Assembly (NCBI RefSeq): GCF_013249065.1 | Contig: NZ_JABRWQ010000004.1 | Location: forward strand, 124,001 to 188,000 | Direction: 5' to 3' | Source: Winogradskyella litoriviva | GTDB lineage: Bacteria > Bacteroidota > Bacteroidia > Flavobacteriales > Flavobacteriaceae | DNA: 64,000 nt | Shown: positions 55,419-62,869 of the stretch, one piece after another | Position numbering within the stretch: position 1 is the first letter of the stretch | How the letters are laid out: every line of letters begins with the position of its first letter | Translations under genes and position numbers: made by a program | Notes under the pieces: model-generated | Told to the model about the DNA's origin: nothing | Seen by the model: the letters and a program-made list of their open reading frames with translations, nothing else | Databases searched by the model: none

Positions 55419-55453
55419 AAAAAAGCACTAAATATTTCTTTTAGTGCTTTTTT
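55419..55453. terminator. Bidirectional intrinsic terminator
   Basis: A perfect 14-base-pair stem, AAAAAAGCACTAAA (55419-55432) and TTTAGTGCTTTTTT (55440-55453), with a seven-base loop. It lies between the giant gene and the convergent ugd. Confidence 0.92.
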
Positions 55454-55475
55454 GTTTTAAACATATTATTTTTAA

Positions 55476-56855
55476 TCACTTCCCAATTGAGGAGTATTCA
55501 AAACCAATTTTTGTCATTTCATCTTTATCCAAAATGTTTCTCCCGTCAAAAATAAATGCAGGTTTCTTCATTTGGTCATAGATTTTTTTCCAATCGTAAG
55601 TTTTAAACTCATCCCATTCTGTCATAATTGCAACAGCATGAGCGTCTTTTGTCGTTTCATAAGGGTCGTCAAAAGAAGTTACAAGCTTCTTGTTTTCTTC
55701 TTCTGACCGTGTGTTAAGATAGTTAAGGTCTGCTTGTACTTTTAGATTATTTACTTTTGGATCATAAACAGCAATATTTGCTTGTTCGTTTAATAAATGA
55801 TCTGCAACATAAATAGCAGCTGATTCTCTAGTATCATTGGTGTCCTTTTTAAAAGCCCAACCTAACATTGCAATCTTTTTTCCTGATACCGTGTTATATA
55901 ATGTACTAATTAGTTTGTCAGAAAACCTTCGTTTTTGATGATCATTTAAAATAATTACTTGTTCCCAATAATCGGCTACAGCATTTAGCCCGTAACTTCT
56001 GGCAATGTAAACAAGGTTTAAAATATCTTTTTGAAAACATGATCCACCAAAACCTATTGAAGCATTTAAAAACTTAGGTCCTATTCTAGAATCCATACCA
56101 ATTGCCTTTGCTACTTCGTTAACATTGGCTTCGGTATGTTCACATAATTCTGAAATTGCATTTATAGATGATATACGTTGTGCTAAAAAAGCATTCGCTG
56201 TAAGTTTAGACAATTCAGAAGACCACACGTTAGTTCTTAATATTCTATCTTGTGATACCCAACTGCCATAAACATTTGCTAAACTATCTATAGCATCTTC
56301 AGATTCTCCACCTATTAATACCCGATCAGGATTTAATAAATCTTCAATAGCAGTTCCTTCAGCTAAAAATTCTGGATTAGATAAAATACTGAATTTTACA
56401 TCACTTCCTGTATTGTGCAAAATGCTTTTTATTGCTTGGGCTGTTCTAACAGGTAAAGTAGATTTTTCAACAACTATTTTATCTGTAGTAGCGACTTCTG
56501 CAATGTTTCTAGCACATAGTTCTACATATTTTAAATCTGCAGCCATGCCTTTTCCTTTACCATAAGTTTTGGTTGGTGTATTAACAGAAATAAAAATCAT
56601 TTCAGATTCTTTAATTGTTTTGTCTATTTCGGTAGAAAAGAATAGGTTTTTTCCTCTTGTTTCTTCAACAATTTCAGCCAAACCTGGCTCGTAAATTGGT
56701 AATTTAGAAACGTCTTCGTCATTCCAAGCAGCAATACGATCTGCATTTATATCGACAATGGTAACTTTTATATTGGGATTCTTTTTTGCAATTACAGCCA
56801 TAGTAGGTCCTCCTACATATCCAGCACCAATACAACAGATTTTTGTTATTCTCAT
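55476..56855 (-). CDS. ugd: UDP-glucose 6-dehydrogenase, eukaryote-like type
   Basis: 459 residues. It oxidises UDP-glucose to UDP-glucuronate. NAD motif GAGYVGGP at 10-17, [10 protein letters not shown] near 90, catalytic Cys273 in [10 protein letters not shown], and [12 protein letters not shown] near 337. Length and many segments ([52 protein letters not shown]) match the animal/plant UGDH class as I recall it, rather than the shorter common bacterial Ugd. It feeds the downstream epimerase gene's pathway and hence uronic acids for the polysaccharide. Confidence 0.95.
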   Translation of the reverse strand: MRITKICCIGAGYVGGPTMAVIAKKNPNIKVTIVDINADRIAAWNDEDVSKLPIYEPGLAEIVEETRGKNLFFSTEIDKTIKESEMIFISVNTPTKTYGKGKGMAADLKYVELCARNIAEVATTDKIVVEKSTLPVRTAQAIKSILHNTGSDVKFSILSNPEFLAEGTAIEDLLNPDRVLIGGESEDAIDSLANVYGSWVSQDRILRTNVWSSELSKLTANAFLAQRISSINAISELCEHTEANVNEVAKAIGMDSRIGPKFLNASIGFGGSCFQKDILNLVYIARSYGLNAVADYWEQVIILNDHQKRRFSDKLISTLYNTVSGKKIAMLGWAFKKDTNDTRESAAIYVADHLLNEQANIAVYDPKVNNLKVQADLNYLNTRSEEENKKLVTSFDDPYETTKDAHAVAIMTEWDEFKTYDWKKIYDQMKKPAFIFDGRNILDKDEMTKIGFEYSSIGK

Positions 56856-57012
56856 TGTTTTAAGTTTATTTAGATTTGAGTTTAATTTTAGTTTTAGAGT
56901 GCAAATTTGGTTGAAATAAGTTTAGAATGATAATTTATTACACCAAAAACACTTTTTCACGATTAAGTCTTATAATTGCACAAAAATAAGAACAATAGTT
57001 TTAGAATGAAAC

Positions 57013-58032
57013 TTAATTATAATAGTTTTTAAACCAATCAATAAATGATTTTACACCATGTTTAATTGAAGTGTTTGGACTATAATTATAATCTTTAATT
57101 AATTCATCTACGTCTGCCCATGTGCGTTCTACATCTCCTGGTTGCATTTCCATCATATCTTTGGTTGCAACTTTATCTAGATTAACTTCGATTTCTTTAA
57201 TAAAATCTAACAATTTCACTGAATTATTATTTCCAATGTTATAGACCTTATATAAATTATTAGATTCAATTCTAGGTTGAGGAGATTTTTCTATGATTCT
57301 TACTACGCCTTCTACAATATCATCAATATAAGTAAAATCGCGCTCCATTTTTCCATGATTAAAGACTTTTATTGGTCTATTGTTTACAATTGCATCAGTA
57401 AATAAAAACATAGCCATATCTGGCCTTCCCCAAGGTCCGTAAACAGTAAAAAACCTTAAGCCAGTAGTAGGGAATTTAAACAAATGACTATAGGTATGAG
57501 CCATAAGCTCATTACTTTTTTTAGTAGCAGCATATAAACTTATAGGATGATCTACATTATCATCTGTTGAGAACGGAATTTTTTTGTTCATACCATAAAC
57601 ACTAGAACTACTTGCATAGACTAGGTGTTTAATGTCATTATTTCTACAACATTCTAAAATGTTTAAGAAACCAACTAAATTAGAGTCTACATAAGTTTCA
57701 GGATTTTCTAAACTATATCTAACACCAGCTTGAGCAGCAAGATTACAAACAATATCAAATTTTTGAGTTTGAAATAATTTTGGAAGTTCTTCACGATTTT
57801 CAAGATTCATTCTTACAAATGAGAAGTCATTTGTAGAACTTTTACAAACTGTATTAAATTCCCTTGCTTCATTTTTATCAATACCTAGTTCCTTGAGTCT
57901 AGAATATTTTAAATTGACATCATAGTAATCATTTATATTATCTAAGCCTACAACTTTATGGCCTTTAGCTGTTAATACTTTAGAAACATAAAATCCTATA
58001 AAGCCTGCAGCTCCTGTAACTAATATTTTCAT
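57013..58032 (-). CDS. UDP-glucuronate 4-epimerase-like NAD-dependent epimerase
   Basis: 339 residues, extended SDR. NAD motif GAAGFIG at 7-13, catalytic Tyr167 and Lys171 in SLYAATKKSNE, Ser in YASSSSVYG near 139. GLRFFTVYGPWGRPDMA and NLAAQAGVRYSLENP are characteristic of UDP-glucuronate 4-epimerases, which make UDP-galacturonate. It is 157 bases upstream of ugd on the same strand, forming a UDP-GlcA to UDP-GalA module. Other uronate-sugar epimerase activities are possible. Confidence 0.9.
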   Translation of the reverse strand: MKILVTGAAGFIGFYVSKVLTAKGHKVVGLDNINDYYDVNLKYSRLKELGIDKNEAREFNTVCKSSTNDFSFVRMNLENREELPKLFQTQKFDIVCNLAAQAGVRYSLENPETYVDSNLVGFLNILECCRNNDIKHLVYASSSSVYGMNKKIPFSTDDNVDHPISLYAATKKSNELMAHTYSHLFKFPTTGLRFFTVYGPWGRPDMAMFLFTDAIVNNRPIKVFNHGKMERDFTYIDDIVEGVVRIIEKSPQPRIESNNLYKVYNIGNNNSVKLLDFIKEIEVNLDKVATKDMMEMQPGDVERTWADVDELIKDYNYSPNTSIKHGVKSFIDWFKNYYN

Positions 58033-58120
58033 TATAAAATGATTTAACTTTTAAGTTTGACTTCAAATATTCAAATTTAGATTGAGATCTCTAAATTTTA
58101 TTGTGATCAATTTCAACAAA

Positions 58121-58498
58121 TTAGTTGTTTGTATAATTAATATCGAGGAGTGTCGCTATAGAATCACAATTTTTAATTTTCAACTCCATATTACGTTCTT
58201 TATAGATGTTTTCTATATAATATACATTACATGAATCTAATTTAGTATTACTCTTAGAAAAATTAACACTACCAAACTTTATTAAATTTATAACTGTAGT
58301 GGAATCTATATGTTGATTTATTACAAATTCGGATGATTTTTCTGAATATTGAATTGACTTAGAACTAATATTTTTTGTCGTCCGTGCATTGGGTCCGTAA
58401 TCGCAAGACGCATCTTTACCATTTAAAAAAAACATTAAAAGCACTAATCCAATGGCAAATCCTCCAAGGTAATAACCTAAACGATGTATAAATTTCAT
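58121..58498 (-). CDS. Small membrane-anchored protein of unknown function
   Basis: 125 residues with one N-terminal membrane segment (about 8-25). CDYGPNARTTKNISSKSIQYSE follows, a pattern I associate with flavobacterial proteins sometimes labelled DUF4258. The match is from memory and uncertain. The C-terminal part has CNVYYIENIYKERNMELKIKNCDS. No enzyme motif. It is 49 bases downstream of the alanine dehydrogenase gene and may be co-transcribed. Confidence 0.7.
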   Translation of the reverse strand: MKFIHRLGYYLGGFAIGLVLLMFFLNGKDASCDYGPNARTTKNISSKSIQYSEKSSEFVINQHIDSTTVINLIKFGSVNFSKSNTKLDSCNVYYIENIYKERNMELKIKNCDSIATLLDINYTNN

Positions 58499-58547
58499 AG
58501 ATAAAAATAAGATTCCGTAATTGCGATTTTAGTCAATAACTATAGTT

Positions 58548-59747
58548 TTAAAAAATCAACAAATTGGCATCATTGTAATCTAAACCAAACCATTCTGCTA
58601 CAGATTTGTTAGTTAAAATGCCGTGGTAAAAATACAACCCATTTTTTAAACCACGATCAAAACGAAGTGCATTTTCTATACCACCATATTCGCCAATTTG
58701 TAATAAATAAGGTGTAAAAATGTTACTGATAGAAACTGAAGCTGTTCTAGAGTAGCGCGCAGGAATATTAGGAACACAATAATGAATTACACCATTATAT
58801 TCAAAAGTTGGCTTATCATGTGTTGTAACTTCACTGGTTTCAAAACATCCTCCCATGTCTATACTAACATCTATTACTACAGAACCAGGTTTCATATGGC
58901 TTAACATACTTTCCGTAACAACAATTGGTGCCCGATTAGAGCCACGTACAGCACCAATAGCTACATCACAACGTTTTAATGCTTTTAAAAGATTTTTTGG
59001 TTGCATTGTTGACGTGTAAACAGTACGACCTAAATTATTTTGAAGTCTACGTAATCTAGTAATTGAACTATCAAAAACTTTAATATTTGCACCCAAACCA
59101 ATAGCGGATCTTGCGGCAAATTCTCCAACAGTACCTGCACCCAAAATTAATACTTCAGAAGGTGGTACACCATTTATATTTCCCATCATTAAGCCATTTC
59201 CTCCATTAACATTGGAAAGAAGTTCTGAAGCGATTAATATGGATGCTGTACCTGCAATTTCACTTAATGAGCTAACAGCTGGATATGCGCCATCATCATC
59301 CTTAATATACTCAAAGGCTAGAGCTGTAATTCTTTTTTTTGCTAATGCTTCAAAATAAGATTTATCTTGAGTTTTTATTTGAAGTGCAGAAATTAGAAGT
59401 GTTTGTGGATTAATAAGTTTAATCTCATCTAAAGAAGGCGGTTCTACTTTGAGTATAATAGGACAGGAGTAGACCTTTGCAGTATCCTTAGTAACTTCTG
59501 CACCAGCTTCACTATAATCCTTATCTTTAAAATTGGCGCCTTCACCTGCACCAGACTCAAACAATACGCGATGACCGTTTGCCGTTAATGCAGAAACAGC
59601 ATCTGGAGTTAAACAAACACGACGCTCTTGAAAATGCGTTTCTTTTGGGATACCAATAAAGAGTTCCCCTTTTTGTTTAAGAATTTCTAGGGTTTCTTCT
59701 TGAGGTAATAATTGGGCTTTAGTAAATGGAGAAAATGACTTACTCAT
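58548..59747 (-). CDS. ald: Alanine dehydrogenase
   Basis: 399 residues. NAD-dependent, interconverts alanine and pyruvate plus ammonia. IGIPKETHFQERRVCLTPDAV near 33-53 includes the substrate Arg and Lys region. NAD motif GAGTVGEFAARSA is near 203. VIHYCVPNIPARYSRTAS near 316 is a family signature. About 30 residues precede the usual start (FTKAQLLPQEETLEILKQKGE), making this slightly longer than the typical 370. That extension is a common Bacteroidota feature as far as I recall. No operon partner with a clear metabolic link. Confidence 0.93.
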   Translation of the reverse strand: MSKSFSPFTKAQLLPQEETLEILKQKGELFIGIPKETHFQERRVCLTPDAVSALTANGHRVLFESGAGEGANFKDKDYSEAGAEVTKDTAKVYSCPIILKVEPPSLDEIKLINPQTLLISALQIKTQDKSYFEALAKKRITALAFEYIKDDDGAYPAVSSLSEIAGTASILIASELLSNVNGGNGLMMGNINGVPPSEVLILGAGTVGEFAARSAIGLGANIKVFDSSITRLRRLQNNLGRTVYTSTMQPKNLLKALKRCDVAIGAVRGSNRAPIVVTESMLSHMKPGSVVIDVSIDMGGCFETSEVTTHDKPTFEYNGVIHYCVPNIPARYSRTASVSISNIFTPYLLQIGEYGGIENALRFDRGLKNGLYFYHGILTNKSVAEWFGLDYNDANLLIF

Positions 59748-59855
59748 TGAAGTTTTAGCTTTAGTTTACCATTGCAATATAATGAATAACACTATATAAT
59801 TGGTTGTTAAATCTAAACTTCAAATAAGATTAAAATTATAAAGCAAGTTAGAAAC

Positions 59856-60410
59856 TTAAAAATATTGCTTAACTCTTCCCCAAACACCTTTAGGCTTAAT
59901 CATAAACTCTTGTTCCAGCTCTTCTAGTGTTTTATCCGCATTGTTTATTTTATTAAACATTTTAGCTCTAATTAAATAAATTGAAGGGACAACAATTACT
60001 AAAACAGGTAATAAAAATAAGAATTGATTTTCATCAGTACGAAGTAGTTCTGCATTAACACTTGTAATGATTTGAAATGAATACATAACAATTGGTACTA
60101 ATAAAGCATGATGCCACCAGTGCCTGCAAGTGAAAAACCAAATTAGAACTAATATAAGAGGTACAACTTTCCCGGTATAAACCCACATTGCATATTGTGC
60201 AGACTCCCAAAACCCACTTTCGTAAGTACCTAAAAAAGTGTGCCAGATAGCATCATCTGGCACACTTTCATGTATTAAATATAAAAGAGGAGTAGAAGCA
60301 ATCACTGTAGATATTATTGTACCTATAACAGCGCTCCTAGTCAATTTAATATTATCCCCATTTAACGAGTTTTCTTTTCTTCTTCTCGATTTTTGTTGTA
60401 GTTTGTCCAT
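59856..60410 (-). CDS. Conserved membrane protein
   Basis: 184 residues with four membrane segments (about 26-47, 74-90, 98-118, 128-147). The N-terminus is basic (KSRRRKEN) and the C-terminus acidic then basic. HWWHHALLVP and CRHW are notable but I do not recognise the family. The first 59 bases overlap the end of a small frame upstream (60352-60498). No internal start would avoid that overlap without losing conserved-looking sequence. Confidence 0.72.
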   Translation of the reverse strand: MDKLQQKSRRRKENSLNGDNIKLTRSAVIGTIISTVIASTPLLYLIHESVPDDAIWHTFLGTYESGFWESAQYAMWVYTGKVVPLILVLIWFFTCRHWWHHALLVPIVMYSFQIITSVNAELLRTDENQFLFLLPVLVIVVPSIYLIRAKMFNKINNADKTLEELEQEFMIKPKGVWGRVKQYF

Positions 60411-60498
60411 CTAAGTCAATAATGTTTGTAGCTTGTACAGTAAATAACACTCCTCCAAAGATAGCAATTGCTAATACTAGGTTTTTTTTGTTTTTCAT
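60352..60498 (-). CDS. 48-residue small secreted peptide overlapping the membrane protein gene
   Basis: From ATG at 60496-60498 to TAA at 60352-60354. A signal-like start (MKNKKNLVLAIAIFGGVLF, then TVQA as a cleavage site) is followed by a short mature part ending in a basic run (KIEKKKRKLVKWG). The last 59 bases overlap the start of the downstream gene in another frame. A -7 element, TACATTTG, is at 60557-60564. The signal peptide supports coding, but the size and overlap leave doubt. Confidence 0.5.
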   Translation of the reverse strand: MKNKKNLVLAIAIFGGVLFTVQATNIIDLDGQTTTKIEKKKRKLVKWG

Positions 60499-60553
60499 AA
60501 TTCAAGGGATTTAATTAATTAATTACTTCAAAATTAAATGCATATGGCAGTAA

Positions 60554-60617
60554 TTACAAATGTAATGTTGTTAAAGTCCAATAAATTACGAGATAATTGT
60601 TACGGTTTTGACGTAAC
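60554..60617 (-). promoter_or_regulatory. Predicted promoter and palindromes ahead of the small peptide gene
   Basis: The minus strand reads TACATTTG (60557-60564), a -7 match, within TTACATTTGTAA (60554-60565). That is the same 12 bases as the core of an XRE operator-like site at 30361-30372. Further upstream GTTACG (60599-60604) and CGTAAC (60612-60617) form a perfect six-base inverted repeat. The remaining gap to tsaE shows nothing else. Confidence 0.4.
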
Positions 60618-60655
60618 TATAGTACAATCTTGTAGGAATTTTTATAAAATTTTAT

Positions 60656-61120
60656 TTAAAATTTCACTGTTTTCATAGCTTTATTTACGGTTAAATGATT
60701 TGTGTTTATAGTTAATTTGAGGTTTCTTTTATTGTCTTCTAAATCAGTAATAGTAATAGATTGGCTGTTTTCTGGTAGGATGTCTTCTATACGCTCAGGC
60801 CATTCTAAAAAAAGCCAATGATCACTGTTAAGATAATCTTCAATACCAAAGTTATATGCTTCTTCTATTGATTCAATTCTAAAGAAATCAAAATGATATA
60901 CTTTATCATTAGGTATTTTATATTCATTTACAATAGAAAATGTTGGGCTAGTGGCTACATCATTACTGTGCATTGCTTTTAATAACGCATTTATAAAGGT
61001 TGTTTTACCTGCTCCCATACTGCCATTAAAAAGTAAAATTTTAGAATTTAAATGATCTAAAACACTAGATGCAATAGCATCAATATCTTTTAAATGGTAT
61101 GTATAATCAATGGTTTTCAC
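60656..61120 (-). CDS. tsaE: tRNA threonylcarbamoyladenosine biosynthesis ATPase
   Basis: 154 residues from GTG at 61118-61120. A TTG nine codons upstream is open but falls inside the predicted -7 element, so the GTG is preferred. Walker A LFNGSMGAGKTTFINALL is near 30-47, with TSPTFSIVNEY and the Walker B-like WLFLEWPERIEDILP. TsaE works with TsaB and TsaD to make t6A in tRNA. The start codon is the uncertain point. Neighbour porX is upstream on the same strand, 133-160 bases away. Confidence 0.93.
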   Translation of the reverse strand: MKTIDYTYHLKDIDAIASSVLDHLNSKILLFNGSMGAGKTTFINALLKAMHSNDVATSPTFSIVNEYKIPNDKVYHFDFFRIESIEEAYNFGIEDYLNSDHWLFLEWPERIEDILPENSQSITITDLEDNKRNLKLTINTNHLTVNKAMKTVKF

Positions 61121-61144
61121 TGTTTCAAATGGAATTTTAGAAAA

Positions 61145-61176
61145 CAATGATAAGGATATAATATGACATAACCAAA
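61145..61176 (-). promoter_or_regulatory. Predicted promoter for tsaE (TTTG, 20 bases, TATCATTG)
   Basis: On the minus strand TTTG (61173-61176) is followed after 20 bases by TATCATTG (61145-61152), one base from TAnnTTTG. Spacing fits the Bacteroidota consensus. It argues for translation from GTG at 61120. Confidence 0.5.
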
Positions 61177-61197
61177 GAAAATATGTATTTCATCGGT

Positions 61198-61248
61198 TAT
61201 TTTTGCGTTTTAAGGAGTTTTTATTGTAAGTGACTACGAATAAACTCC
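61198..61248 (+). promoter_or_regulatory. Orphan plus-strand -7 element followed by a hairpin
   Basis: TATTTTTG followed by CG (61198-61205) is an exact TAnnTTTG match on the plus strand, where no plus-strand gene follows for 1.6 kb. GGAGTTT (61214-61220) and AAACTCC (61242-61248) pair right at the predicted transcript start. No T-tract follows. It could be an antisense or small RNA, or chance. Confidence 0.25.
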
Positions 61249-61280
61249 AAAGATTTAACTACAATTAAATTATTTAAAAA

Positions 61281-62828
61281 CTATTTTGGATCCATTACCA
61301 CAAACGGTATAATCATTTCTTCTAAAGAAACACCACCATGTTGATAGGTGTTTCTATAGTAACTTACATAATGATTAAAGTTATTAGGGTAAGCTAAAAA
61401 CATATCACCTTTAGCAAAAATAAAAGAGCTACTCATTGTTAAAGAGGGTAAATGAATGGATTTAGGATTTTTAATAGCTAAAACATCTTTATCTTGGTAG
61501 GTTAAACTTCTTCCCGTTTTATAACGTAGGTTTAAACTAGTGTCTCTATCTCCAATAACTTTAGAAGGTGCTTTTACATTTATTGTACCATGATCAGTGG
61601 TTAAAATTAATTTAAACCCTAATTGCTGTGATAATTGTATCATTTCTAACAATGGCGAATTTTTAAACCAACTTACAGTTAGAGATCGGTAAGCCTTATC
61701 ATTAGAGGCTAGTTCTTTAACAACCTCCATTTCGGTTTTAGAGTGAGATAACATGTCTACAAAATTGTAAACAATGACATTAAGGTCATTATCTTTTAAT
61801 GATTTAAAATTTTCTACAAGTTTTTTACCTGCCTTTAAACTCGTAATTTTATGGTATTCATGTTTTATGTTCTTTAACCCTAAACGTTTAAGTTGTTCTC
61901 TTAAGAAGTCGTCTTCATGCATGTTTTTTCCACCTTCATCTGTATCATTTTTCCAATATTGAGGAAATAAACTCTCCATGTCTGCTGGCATTAAGCCAGA
62001 GAAAATAGCATTTCTAGCATATTGTGTTGCTGTAGGTAAAATACTGTAAAATGCTAATTCTGAAGATTTTTTGTAATAATTATTCACAATAGGTTCAAAA
62101 GCCTTCCATTGATCATACCGTAGATTATCTATTACAATTAAAACGGTTGGTTGCTTGTCGCTTAATTCTGGCACAACTTTGTCTTTAAACAATGTATGAG
62201 ACATTACGGGAGCATCAGTGTTTGGTTGAAACCAATCTTCATAATTTTTTTCAATGAATTTGCCAAATTGCATATTAGCTTCTGTTTTTTGAGATTCTAA
62301 AATGTCAGTCATTCCTGCATCTTCAATGCCTTCAAGTTGTAATTCCCAATAAATAAGCTTTTGGTATAACTCTACCCATTCTTCATAAGAATTAACCATA
62401 GATAAATCCATGGCAATCTTTCTGAATTCCTGTTGGTAATTAGATGTTGTTTTTTCAGAAACTAAGCGAGAATGGTCTAAATTCTTCTTCAAACTCAATA
62501 AAATCTGATTTGGGTTTACAGGTTTTATTAAATAATCTGCAATTTTATTACCAATTGCTTCTTCCATAATATATTCCTCTTCGCTTTTGGTAATCATTAC
62601 CACAGGTAAATTGGCTCTACGTTCTTTAATTTCATTTAACGTTTCTAAACCAGTTAATCCAGGCATATTCTCATCTAAAAAGACAATATCGAAATTCGTA
62701 TCATTAATTACTTCTAAAGCTTCCGTACCACTTTGGCATTTTGTAACTGTATAACCTTTTTGCTCTAAAAAGATAATATGTGGCTTTAATAAATCTATTT
62801 CATCGTCAACCCAGAGAATATTTATCAT
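61281..62828 (-). CDS. porX: PorX-type response regulator with PglZ domain
   Basis: 515 residues. A receiver domain (about 1-120) has acidic residues Asp8 and Asp9, phospho-acceptor Asp52 in FLDENMPG and Lys102 in YLIKPVNP. A middle helical region is followed by an alkaline-phosphatase-superfamily PglZ domain from about 220 (VLIVIDNLRYDQ, ATQYARNAIFSGLMP, LILTTDHGT). This is the architecture of PorX, which with PorY regulates type IX secretion. The T9SS-sorted giant protein in this window is a plausible client of the controlled system. Complete length. Confidence 0.93.
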   Translation of the reverse strand: MINILWVDDEIDLLKPHIIFLEQKGYTVTKCQSGTEALEVINDTNFDIVFLDENMPGLTGLETLNEIKERRANLPVVMITKSEEEYIMEEAIGNKIADYLIKPVNPNQILLSLKKNLDHSRLVSEKTTSNYQQEFRKIAMDLSMVNSYEEWVELYQKLIYWELQLEGIEDAGMTDILESQKTEANMQFGKFIEKNYEDWFQPNTDAPVMSHTLFKDKVVPELSDKQPTVLIVIDNLRYDQWKAFEPIVNNYYKKSSELAFYSILPTATQYARNAIFSGLMPADMESLFPQYWKNDTDEGGKNMHEDDFLREQLKRLGLKNIKHEYHKITSLKAGKKLVENFKSLKDNDLNVIVYNFVDMLSHSKTEMEVVKELASNDKAYRSLTVSWFKNSPLLEMIQLSQQLGFKLILTTDHGTINVKAPSKVIGDRDTSLNLRYKTGRSLTYQDKDVLAIKNPKSIHLPSLTMSSSFIFAKGDMFLAYPNNFNHYVSYYRNTYQHGGVSLEEMIIPFVVMDPK

Positions 62829-62835
62829 GTTATGG

Positions 62836-62843
62836 TATATTTG
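62836..62843 (+). promoter_or_regulatory. Predicted -7 element (TATATTTG) for the HD-domain gene
   Basis: TATATTTG matches TAnnTTTG. A transcript starting near 62850 would give a short leader to either TTG candidate (62855 or 62870). Confidence 0.45.
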
Positions 62844-62869
62844 TTTATTAATTTTTGAATTTTAATATT

